Assembly (NCBI RefSeq): GCF_004801255.1
Contig: NZ_CP036295.1
Coordinates: 2,442,001-2,506,000, forward strand
Length of the DNA: 64,000 nucleotides
DNA from: Desulfovibrio desulfuricans
Lineage (GTDB): Bacteria > Desulfobacterota > Desulfovibrionia > Desulfovibrionales > Desulfovibrionaceae
Reading direction: 5' to 3'
Part shown: one piece after another, positions 16,783 through 26,853 of the stretch
Position numbering within the stretch: position 1 is the first letter of the stretch
Layout: each line of letters starts with the position of its first letter
Position numbers and translations under genes: made by a program
Notes under the pieces: model-generated
The model's database searches: none
Told to the model about the DNA's origin: nothing
The model's input: the letters and a program-made list of their open reading frames with translations, nothing else

Positions 16783-18552
16783 TTATCCCTGGTTTTTCAT
16801 CTCGCCGATAAGTTTCTGCAACGCCTGCGACTGCTGGGCCAGATCAACCACAGCCCTTGAGGCCTGCTCCATCGCCTGGGCAGTCTCGGCCGAAATGCTC
16901 GAAATCTGATCGACAGAACGGTTTATCTCCTCACTGGCCGCAGATTGCTGTTCACTTGCGGTAGCGATGGACTGCACCTGATCATTGACCAGCTGAACAT
17001 ACTCAAGAATATTTTTCAGCGATTCGCCCGACTGCACAGAGAGTGTTGTGGCCGCCTCAATGGCTACGCCGCTCTGCTCGACATTCTGGATGTTCTTTGC
17101 GGTGCCGGCCTGGATCTCCTTGATGGCCCGGCCCACCTCCTGAGTTGCCGTCATGGTCTTTTCCGCCAGTTTGCGCACCTCGTCGGCCACCACGGCAAAG
17201 CCGCGCCCGGCGTCGCCGGCGCGGGCGGCCTCAATGGCGGCGTTGAGTGCAAGCAGGTTGGTCTGGTCGGCAATATCGGCAATGACGCCCATGACCTGCC
17301 CGATGCTTTCCGCCTGCTTGCCCAGGGCATCCATGTCCTGCTTCATGGCAATAGATTGCGTGTGCACCGTGGATATGCCCTTGACGGCATCGTTGACTAT
17401 CTGCGCGCCTTCTATGGCCTGCTTTTTGGCGTTGTTTGACACATCGGCAGCCTGCTGGGCGTTTTTGGCAACTTCCAGCACAGTGGCGTTCATCTCTTCC
17501 ATGGCGGTTGCGGTTTCGCGCACGCGGCCAGACTGTTCGTCAGCGCCGCGACTGGACTGTTCTATCTGGGCAGACAGTTCTTCTGAGGCGGACGTGATAA
17601 TTTCCACCACGCCTTCAAGCTGCCGCGCAGCCTGAAGCATGCCCTCGGCCTTGGCGCGCTCGGCCTGACGGCGGGCTTCTTCCGCCTCGGTCGTGGCCTT
17701 TTGGGCGCGCTCGGATTCTTCCCGCGCCTGCTGGCTCTTTTCATCAGCCTCGGCAATTTTGCCCTTGAGCGTGGCGACCATTCGCTTCATGGCTCCGAAA
17801 ACGCCGATATCGGGCCGCGCGGGGTTAAACTTTGCTTCCAGGTCGCCGCCGGCAATCTGCAGGGCCAGCTCGGAAAGCGCAATCGGCTCGTCGCCAAGCT
17901 GGCGCAGCATATTGCGCGAGATAACATAGCCCAGGCCAAGGCCGATGAGGACAGACAACACCACGCCCGCGATGGTCATCATCCGTGCGGTTTCATAGTC
18001 CTTGAAGCTTGTGACGCTCAGTTCATGAGCGAATTCCAATTTTCTTTCGCCAATGTCCTGCAGATGATCAGCGAGTTTTCTTGCCAAGACCCGCCCCTGC
18101 GTTGACGACAACACTTGCGCCTGCTCATTCATTGCGGGGTCAGTCGTTTGGGCCAACGCCATGATCTTGTCATGCACGTTGCGCCATTCGCTGACCATGG
18201 CGTTCAGCTCCGAGAGCATCTGCGCGGCGGTCTGCGTGACAAAATAGCGAGGCATCTCTTTGAGGTGCCCATTTAATCTTTCATATTCTTTGTGCACATT
18301 ATCCAGAGCCAGGCGGTTGCCTTCTTCCGTTGTGCTGATGATCAGGTTTTTTTCCTCACGGATAATCCGCAGGATGTCTATATTGAGCACACGGACAAGA
18401 TTAAGACCCCGCATATGCATGGAGTTCAGTTCTTCAACATCAACGGCAAGCCTGTTCAGTTTATTGACGCCGTACATGCCTATAATCACTGTAAATAAAC
18501 ACAAGAGGAGACTTAACCCTGACAATTTCTGCATTGTTGTAATTTTAGGCAT
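16783..18552 (-). CDS. Methyl-accepting chemotaxis protein with a four-helix-bundle sensor domain
   Basis: The 589-residue receptor has a first membrane helix at about 8-28, a periplasmic helical domain of about 155 residues (4HB_MCP type, with the usual [12 protein letters not shown] and [11 protein letters not shown] pattern), a second membrane helix at about 190-212, a HAMP segment, then the cytoplasmic signalling coiled coil. The hairpin tip that contacts CheA/CheW is present ([40 protein letters not shown], quoted in part). There is no CheR-binding pentapeptide at the C-terminus. AAAGG precedes the ATG. The ligand is unknown. The AT-rich region upstream is the likely promoter. Confidence 0.93.
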   Translation of the reverse strand: MPKITTMQKLSGLSLLLCLFTVIIGMYGVNKLNRLAVDVEELNSMHMRGLNLVRVLNIDILRIIREEKNLIISTTEEGNRLALDNVHKEYERLNGHLKEMPRYFVTQTAAQMLSELNAMVSEWRNVHDKIMALAQTTDPAMNEQAQVLSSTQGRVLARKLADHLQDIGERKLEFAHELSVTSFKDYETARMMTIAGVVLSVLIGLGLGYVISRNMLRQLGDEPIALSELALQIAGGDLEAKFNPARPDIGVFGAMKRMVATLKGKIAEADEKSQQAREESERAQKATTEAEEARRQAERAKAEGMLQAARQLEGVVEIITSASEELSAQIEQSSRGADEQSGRVRETATAMEEMNATVLEVAKNAQQAADVSNNAKKQAIEGAQIVNDAVKGISTVHTQSIAMKQDMDALGKQAESIGQVMGVIADIADQTNLLALNAAIEAARAGDAGRGFAVVADEVRKLAEKTMTATQEVGRAIKEIQAGTAKNIQNVEQSGVAIEAATTLSVQSGESLKNILEYVQLVNDQVQSIATASEQQSAASEEINRSVDQISSISAETAQAMEQASRAVVDLAQQSQALQKLIGEMKNQG

Positions 18553-19017
18553 AACAACACCTTTTTTTGCATGTCAGTTTTGATCAGCGAAAGTATTCTA
18601 TGACACGGAGATAGTTCACACATTTCATAATACGGACAAAATGTAAATTAATTTAGGTTATTTTAGATATATTTACCATTATTATTTCTTTAATTTAGCG
18701 TACGCATACAAACTATAATGGCGTAACAAAAACAAAGAAAAATATAATATTTTTAGTATATAAACGATTTAAAACAACAATATAAAACATATTTCCGTTT
18801 ACAACATATACAATTGCGCCAATAAAATACAGAACATCTCTCAAGTAACCAATACAAATTTGCTCATACGTAAACATAGCTGCTTGAACCACATTTCACA
18901 TTTAGTGGAGTACATTTTTTATGTGCCTTTTTGATCCTGGCTGGCCGCTTTATTATAAAGCAATGCGATATACGCAACCTGTTAGGCGCATAACCAGCCC
19001 CGCATGCCAAACAACGC
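18553..19017. other. AT-rich intergenic region upstream of the chemoreceptor
   Basis: These 465 bp are far richer in A/T than the rest of the window, especially 18640-18880. It is the 5' region of the chemoreceptor gene. I looked for a sigma-28 -10 box (GCCGATAA) on the minus strand and did not find a close match. A short plus-strand frame starting at 18921 runs into the next terminator and is not credible. Confidence 0.5.
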
Positions 19018-19053
19018 AAAAAACCGGCCGTCTCGTTAGAAGCAGCCGGTTTT
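19018..19053 (-). terminator. Intrinsic terminator of the RelA/SpoT gene
   Basis: On the minus strand AACCGGC and GCCGGTT arms enclose a long loop and are followed by TTTTTT. It sits about 25 bp after the stop codon. The plus strand also ends in TTTT, so weak bidirectional action is possible. Confidence 0.75.
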
Positions 19054-19075
19054 ACACCATTGCCGGGCGCGGCGC

Positions 19076-21241
<2,166 letters not shown>

Positions 21242-21343
21242 GCGTAACATCCACCCACAGCGTAAAAAAATCTCTTCACCACGTGTGAAACTATGTTCCG
21301 ACTGGCGCGGCCTTGTCAACGCTGCGAGCGGGCAACCCCCAAG

Positions 21344-21367
21344 AATACTGCGTCTGCACGCAGTATT
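21344..21367. other. Perfect 10-bp hairpin between the solute-binding protein and RelA/SpoT genes
   Basis: AATACTGCGT and ACGCAGTATT are separated by CTGC. It lies about 100 bp upstream of the RelA/SpoT start and about 100 bp downstream of the solute-binding-protein stop on the same strand. No T-run follows, so it may be an operator, a weak terminator or an mRNA leader structure. Confidence 0.35.
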
Positions 21368-21463
21368 GCAACTACCCGCAAGGGGCGCGGCTGACCTTGC
21401 CGCTCCCTGCGCGCCAGCCGCGGCCCCGCGCCGCAGGCAGTGCCGATGCCGACGCTCGCACGC

Positions 21464-23209
21464 TTAAGGCTGCATTTGCGGCTGTTGCAAGCTCTTGGGA
21501 ATCCACCATTTTTCAAAATTATACATGATGCCCGCCAGAGCAGGCTCTATACCCTGAAAGCGCCGTTGCACCACGGGCAGGGCATAGGGCACAAACAAAA
21601 AGCAGTACGGCTGGTCGGCATCAAAAATTTCCTGAATCCGGTAATACAGCTCGGCCCGTTTTTTCTGGTCGGGCGTCGACTGCGCTTCTTCAAGCAGCCT
21701 GTCCACTTCGGGGTTGCGGTAGTGGGTAAAATTGAGGCCGCCCTCAAAGGTCTGCGACGAATGCCATACGGAATACAGATCCGGGTCCTGCGGGATGGTC
21801 CAGCCCAGGAGCACGGCGTCAAAGCGCCCCTTGTTGACAAATTCGCGGATAAAGGCCGCCCACTCCACAGTGCGGATACGCACGTCGATGCCGACCTCCC
21901 TGAGCTGCGACTGCATCACGGTGGCCGCAAGTATGCGCTGCTCGTTGCCCTGGTTGGTCAGAATGGTAAAGGCCAGAGGCTGGCCGCCGCGGTCAAGCAC
22001 GCCATCGCCATCGTGGTCGGCAAAGCCCGCCTCGGCCAGCAGGGCGCGGGCGGCGGCCACATTTCTGGGCAGGGGCTTGAGCCCCGGATGATAGGGCCAC
22101 GAGCCGGGCTTGAACGGCCCAAAAGCCGGAACTCCCTGCCCCAGCAGCACCCCCTTGATGATGCCGTCGCGGTCGATGGCCATGGAGATGGCCCGCCGCA
22201 CCCGCTCATCCTTAAAAAACGGATGTTCGAGGTTGAACCCCAAAAAAATATAGACCGAGGCCAGATACCGAAACTTGTGAAACCTGTTTTGCCATTCGGG
22301 CCCAGAGGTCTGCCGCAGGTACTGCAGGGGCGAGAGGTCCATAACGTCCAGCCTGCCCGCGCGGGTTTCCATAAACATGGTGGCGTTGTCGGGTATGATT
22401 CTGTAGACCACCTCGTTTATGCGCGGCTTGCCCGCAAAATAGGTGGGCGAAGCTTCAAGCACGATGCGGCTGCCCGGCTCCCACGATTTGAGGCGGTAGG
22501 GGCCAGCGCCCATGGGCTTGCGGGCAAAGGGCGTTGAACGGATATTTTGCCCTTCCAGAATATGTTTGGGCAGGATGGGGTTCATCCAGGTGGAGACAGC
22601 CCGGGCAAAAAACTGGTCGTAGCGCACCTCAAAGGTATAGCGGTCGATGACGCGCAGGTCCTTGATGCGCAAAAAATCCTCGGCGTAAGGGCTGCCGGTG
22701 GCGGGGTCGGCTGCCAGCTTGCAGGTAAAGGCCACGTCATCCGCCGTGAGTTCCTGCCCGTCTTCCCACAGGATGCCCTTGCGCAGGGTAAAACGCATGA
22801 GCCTGCCCTCGTCCTCCATGCTCCACGATTCCGCCGCCCAGGGTTCTGCCTGCAGGTCTTTGTTGTAGCGCAGGGGGGCCACGTAGATGAGCTCGGCCAC
22901 CTCATGCGAGGCGGAGTCGGAGGTAAGATAGGGAATAAGGTTTGACGCCTCGCCTATGGTTCCAAAAAAAATACTGCCCCCGTCGGAGGGGGGGCCGCTG
23001 GGCGCGGCGCTTTTTGCCAGATCCGCTCCGGTTTCTTCGGGCAGGTCGCCAGGAGAGGATGCGCAGAATGCGGGCAAGCTCCATAAACAGATAAACATCG
23101 ATAAAATAATGCCCATAATACCCGCTTTTTCCCCGTAAAAAATCCTGTCTCGGCAGTAGGATATTGAGTCCAACATATTGATTGCGCGCTCAAAATTTAT
23201 TTTTTTCAT
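21464..23209 (-). CDS. ABC transporter solute-binding protein, family 5 (peptide/nickel type)
   Basis: The 581-residue frame has a hydrophobic signal segment at about 32-50 (GIILSMFICLWSLPAFCA). The leader before it is unusually long, so the true start may be an internal ATG (codon 12 or 32), but no strong ribosome site decides this. The mature part has the SBP_bac_5 layout: GEASNLIPYLTSDSASHEVAE, RFTLRKGILWEDGQELTADDV, MGAGPYRLKSW, VRRAISMAIDRDGII and a late DLYSVWHSSQ. An EF-hand-like acidic loop (DHDGDGVLDRGG) sits near residue 375. No permease or ATPase gene adjoins it, so its membrane partners must be elsewhere. It diverges from the SNF2 helicase gene. Confidence 0.87.
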   Translation of the reverse strand: MKKINFERAINMLDSISYCRDRIFYGEKAGIMGIILSMFICLWSLPAFCASSPGDLPEETGADLAKSAAPSGPPSDGGSIFFGTIGEASNLIPYLTSDSASHEVAELIYVAPLRYNKDLQAEPWAAESWSMEDEGRLMRFTLRKGILWEDGQELTADDVAFTCKLAADPATGSPYAEDFLRIKDLRVIDRYTFEVRYDQFFARAVSTWMNPILPKHILEGQNIRSTPFARKPMGAGPYRLKSWEPGSRIVLEASPTYFAGKPRINEVVYRIIPDNATMFMETRAGRLDVMDLSPLQYLRQTSGPEWQNRFHKFRYLASVYIFLGFNLEHPFFKDERVRRAISMAIDRDGIIKGVLLGQGVPAFGPFKPGSWPYHPGLKPLPRNVAAARALLAEAGFADHDGDGVLDRGGQPLAFTILTNQGNEQRILAATVMQSQLREVGIDVRIRTVEWAAFIREFVNKGRFDAVLLGWTIPQDPDLYSVWHSSQTFEGGLNFTHYRNPEVDRLLEEAQSTPDQKKRAELYYRIQEIFDADQPYCFLFVPYALPVVQRRFQGIEPALAGIMYNFEKWWIPKSLQQPQMQP

Positions 23210-23281
23210 AAAAGAGACACATCATATTGCTTTCGCCCCCCAACCTGTGCTATTTGTCGCAAACATCATAACGTCTCTCCG

Positions 23282-23301
23282 TTTCTGGAATTTTCCAGAA
23301 A
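23282..23301. promoter_or_regulatory. 20-bp dyad upstream of the SNF2 helicase gene
   Basis: TTTCTGGAA and TTCCAGAAA are perfect 9-bp arms separated by TT. The site sits 27 bp before the helicase ATG and about 75 bp before the divergent solute-binding-protein start, a good place for an operator acting on one or both genes. Confidence 0.45.
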
Positions 23302-23327
23302 TTTCTGCGGAGTATTTTGGGGAACCC

Positions 23328-26300
23328 ATGAGTCGATCTGAACAGAGCGTCGTCCGCGAAATGTGCCAAGCCTTTCTGCACGATAGCGTGCCGGAATACA
23401 TTCGTGACGCCGCCTACTATATCCTGTCCGAAGGTGAGGTGCAAAAAATAAATATTCAGGAGGGCGAAACCTGGGATGTGCAGGGCGTCATACAGGGCGA
23501 CGATCTGCAGGTCTTTACGCCGAGCCTGAGCCTTACCATTACCGACCGCAGCACCCACCATCAGTGCAACTGCTCTGACGCGTTCACCGGCATTTGCCGC
23601 CATGTGGCCGCTCTGGCATTACGCCTTGTGGAAGAACTGCGCAAGGAACAGGGCGACCCGGAAGAAACCCCGCCCCCCAGCACCGACTGGAAGCAAAGCT
23701 TCCGCAACTTTTTTTCCACCGATATGGAGCCGGAGCCGGGCCGCCATTACCTCATCTTTCGCTTTGAACCGGAACAGGGCCGCCTGCTGGTTTCCTTTTT
23801 CCGTGGTCGGCAAAACAAATCCGGGCTCTCCAGCGTACACAACGAGGTAACGCTGGACCAGATCATCCAAAACCCCGAATGGTGCGAATTTTCACCACAA
23901 CTGCCGCATGTTGCCCGGCAGATCGGCCAGCACCTCGACTATTACGGGCATCGGGTTGAAATTCCGCAGGGGCTGACCTCGTGGTTTTTCTGGTCTGTGC
24001 GCAAAGAATATTACCTGCTGTGGAAAGACACGGACAAACCCTGCCGCATCGAGAGCACGCCCTTTGCCCTCAAGCTCAAGCCCATACTTGACGACGCGGG
24101 CTTTCGCTTTGAGGTGCTGCTCAAACGCGAGGGCCGCCCGCCCCTGCCCATACGCGCGGGGCGCACCAACCCCGGCGACCGCAACCAGCCCGAAAGCACC
24201 TCGCCCGAGGACGCGCCCATCACCTTTCATGGGCAAATGCCGCTGTGGGTCTGCTATCAGCACAATTTTTACCCGGTGCAGACGGGTCTGTATCCCTCGC
24301 TGGTGCGCAACCTCATTTACGAGCGCCCGGTTGTGCCGCACGAAGAAATTTCCGAATTTCTCGACCGCGTGTGGACGCGCCTGCCCGCCTCAGAGCTGTA
24401 CGAGCCGCAGCAGTTCCTCAAGCTCATGGAGCCGGTTTTTCAGCCTGCCACGTATAATCCCAAGCTCTTCCTCGACGAGGAGGGCAGCCTGCTGACGCTG
24501 GAAATCGACAACATTTACGAGACGCGCCACGGCGAATTTACACTCAACGGCCCAAACCCCGACTTCCAGACCGGCAGCTACGCCTTTGAGGGTCAGACCT
24601 ACCTGGTGCGCCGCCATCAGGACGAAGAAGCCCATCTGATGAACGAGTTGAGCGGCATGGACTTTCAGGCCCGCTCAAGCAAACTGTGGTTTCTCGAGCC
24701 GGAAGAAGCCATTGCCTTTTTGCTCGATTCGTACCCCAAGCTCATCGAAAACTACCGCGTCTACGGCGAAAAGGCCCTCTCCCGCTACAAGGTGCGCACG
24801 GCCTCTTCCAGCATCACGGCGGAGGTCGTCAGCAACGAGAAGGAAAAGTGGTTTTCGCTCGACATCAATGTGGAGTACGAAGGCCAGAGCCTGCCCCTGG
24901 AAAAAATATGGAAGGCCTGGACGCGCGGCAAGCGCTACGTGCAGCTGAAAGACGGCTCGTACACCAGCCTGCCCGAGGCATGGCTCGAAAAACTTTCGCA
25001 CAAGCTTACGGCTCTGGGTCTCGACCCCTCAAAGCCCCCCCAGCAAAAATTCAAGCAGTTCGAGGCCCCGGTGCTCGACAGCCTGCTGGAAGACCTGCCC
25101 GGCGCGGCCACAGACTCCTTCTGGAACAACCTGCGCGAAAAAATCCGCTCGTTCCGCGAGGTTCAGCCCATTGCGCCGCCCAAGGGCCTCAACGCCAACC
25201 TGCGCAGCTACCAGGTACAGGGCCTCTCGTACCTCAACTTTCTCTCCGAGTACGGGTTTGGCGGCATACTCGCCGACGAAATGGGCCTTGGCAAGACAGT
25301 GCAGACGCTGGCCTTTATCCAGCATATGATTGACGTGCACCATGATGGCCCCAACCTCATCGTGGTGCCCACTTCGGTGCTGCCCAACTGGGAGCGCGAA
25401 GCGGAAAAGTTTGTGCCCGGCCTCAGGCGGCTGACCATTTACGGCACGCGCCGCGAGGGCATGTTCAAGCACATTTCAAACTCGGACCTTATCATCACCA
25501 CATACGCGCTGCTGCGGCGCGACCTGGAAGAGATGGAAAAGTACGAGTTCAACACCGTCATCCTTGACGAAGCCCAAAACATCAAAAACCCCAATACCAT
25601 CACGGCGCGCGCCGTGCGCCGCATCAACGCCCGCATGCGCCTGTGCCTGTCGGGCACGCCCATCGAGAACAACCTCTTTGAGCTGTGGTCGCTGTTCGAG
25701 TTTCTCATGCCGGGCTTTCTGGGTTCGCAGCACGCCTTCCAGCGGGGCATCGTCAAACCCATCAAGGACGGCGATGCGGAAACCCTCGACTACTTGCGCA
25801 CCCGCGTGCGGCCCTTTATCTTGCGGCGTACCAAGGCCGAGGTGGCCAAGGATCTGCCGCCCAAGGTGGAGAGCGTCACCTGCTGCGCGCTCGAAGACGC
25901 CCAGGCAGAGCTGTACGCCGCTCTGGCGCGCAAGCTGCGTGCCCAGGTGCTGGCCGATGTGGACCAAAAGGGCCTTGCAAAAAGCCAGATGTCCATTCTC
26001 GACGCCCTGCTCAAGCTGCGCCAGATCTGCTGCCACCCGCGCCTGCTCAAGCTCGACATGCCCGGCTTTTCCAACAACCTGCCGTCGGGCAAGTTCGACG
26101 CCTTCAAAGACATGATTATGGAAATCGTGGAAGGCGGGCACAAGGTGCTGGTATTCTCGCAGTTTGTGCAGATGCTGCAGATCATCAAGCAGTGGCTGGA
26201 ATTTTCGCAGGTTCCCTTCTGCTATCTCGACGGTGCGAGCAAAGACCGCTTCGATCAGGTGGACCGCTTCAACAACACCCCGGAAATTCCCATCTTCCTT

Positions 26301-26591
26301 ATTTCGCTCAAGGCGGGCGGCACGGGCCTCAACCTCACCTCGGCGGACTACGTTATCCACTATGACCCGTGGTGGAACCCCGCTGTGGAAAGTCAGGCCA
26401 CCGACCGTACCCACCGCATCGGCCAGACCCGGCAGGTTTTTTCGTACAAGCTCATCTGCCAGAATACGGTGGAAGAAAAGATACTCAAGCTGCAGGAAGC
26501 AAAACGCGGCGTGGCCGAGGCCATTATTCCCGGTCAGGACACCTGGAAGTCGCTCACCCGCGAAGATCTGGAAATGCTCTTCGAAGTGTAG
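23328..26591 (+). CDS. SNF2-family helicase/ATPase with N-terminal SWIM zinc finger
   Basis: The ATG at 23328 has GGGGA just upstream and starts the conserved region; the longer frame reaches into the divergent gene. The 1087-residue protein has a SWIM zinc motif near residue 79 (CNCSDAFTGICRHVAAL, CxC..CxH). A long middle region follows (bacterial SNF2-associated type), then the two RecA-like lobes: DEMGLGKT (about 650), DEAQ (about 747), SGTPIENNLFELWSLFEFL, and the C-terminal lobe with GGTGLNLTSADYV and QATDRTHRIGQ (about 1023). All ATPase motifs are intact. It is a dsDNA translocase that probably remodels protein-DNA complexes or RNA polymerase; its physiological role in bacteria is largely unknown. 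Confidence 0.92.
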   Translation: MSRSEQSVVREMCQAFLHDSVPEYIRDAAYYILSEGEVQKINIQEGETWDVQGVIQGDDLQVFTPSLSLTITDRSTHHQCNCSDAFTGICRHVAALALRLVEELRKEQGDPEETPPPSTDWKQSFRNFFSTDMEPEPGRHYLIFRFEPEQGRLLVSFFRGRQNKSGLSSVHNEVTLDQIIQNPEWCEFSPQLPHVARQIGQHLDYYGHRVEIPQGLTSWFFWSVRKEYYLLWKDTDKPCRIESTPFALKLKPILDDAGFRFEVLLKREGRPPLPIRAGRTNPGDRNQPESTSPEDAPITFHGQMPLWVCYQHNFYPVQTGLYPSLVRNLIYERPVVPHEEISEFLDRVWTRLPASELYEPQQFLKLMEPVFQPATYNPKLFLDEEGSLLTLEIDNIYETRHGEFTLNGPNPDFQTGSYAFEGQTYLVRRHQDEEAHLMNELSGMDFQARSSKLWFLEPEEAIAFLLDSYPKLIENYRVYGEKALSRYKVRTASSSITAEVVSNEKEKWFSLDINVEYEGQSLPLEKIWKAWTRGKRYVQLKDGSYTSLPEAWLEKLSHKLTALGLDPSKPPQQKFKQFEAPVLDSLLEDLPGAATDSFWNNLREKIRSFREVQPIAPPKGLNANLRSYQVQGLSYLNFLSEYGFGGILADEMGLGKTVQTLAFIQHMIDVHHDGPNLIVVPTSVLPNWEREAEKFVPGLRRLTIYGTRREGMFKHISNSDLIITTYALLRRDLEEMEKYEFNTVILDEAQNIKNPNTITARAVRRINARMRLCLSGTPIENNLFELWSLFEFLMPGFLGSQHAFQRGIVKPIKDGDAETLDYLRTRVRPFILRRTKAEVAKDLPPKVESVTCCALEDAQAELYAALARKLRAQVLADVDQKGLAKSQMSILDALLKLRQICCHPRLLKLDMPGFSNNLPSGKFDAFKDMIMEIVEGGHKVLVFSQFVQMLQIIKQWLEFSQVPFCYLDGASKDRFDQVDRFNNTPEIPIFLISLKAGGTGLNLTSADYVIHYDPWWNPAVESQATDRTHRIGQTRQVFSYKLICQNTVEEKILKLQEAKRGVAEAIIPGQDTWKSLTREDLEMLFEV

Positions 26592-26614
26592 CCTCCAGCA
26601 CAGCCATACGACAC

Positions 26615-26650
26615 AAAAAAGCAAGGCCTCTGGCGACAGGGGCCTTGCTT
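26615..26650 (-). terminator. Intrinsic terminator between the convergent helicase and GGDEF-TPR genes
   Basis: AAGCAAGGCC and GGCCTTGCTT arms enclose a 12-nt loop. On the minus strand the stem is followed by six T, so it best serves the gene ending at 26854. Because it also lies just after the helicase stop it may stop both transcripts. Confidence 0.75.
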
Positions 26651-26853
26651 GCGTCTGAAAAGCAATGGACTTATGGCGTAAGGACGCCCTAAAGGCGGGA
26701 GCGGACAAAGGGCTGCACTGACGCAACTGCGGGGAGCACGCCAGTTCAGGCAAAATTTTCTGACAGGCCTGGAACAAAAATAAACAATCGGGGGCTGGCG
26801 CGGCGGGCCCTTTGCAGGCTCCGCCACCGCAAAAATCTTCCAACCAGCGGAAG

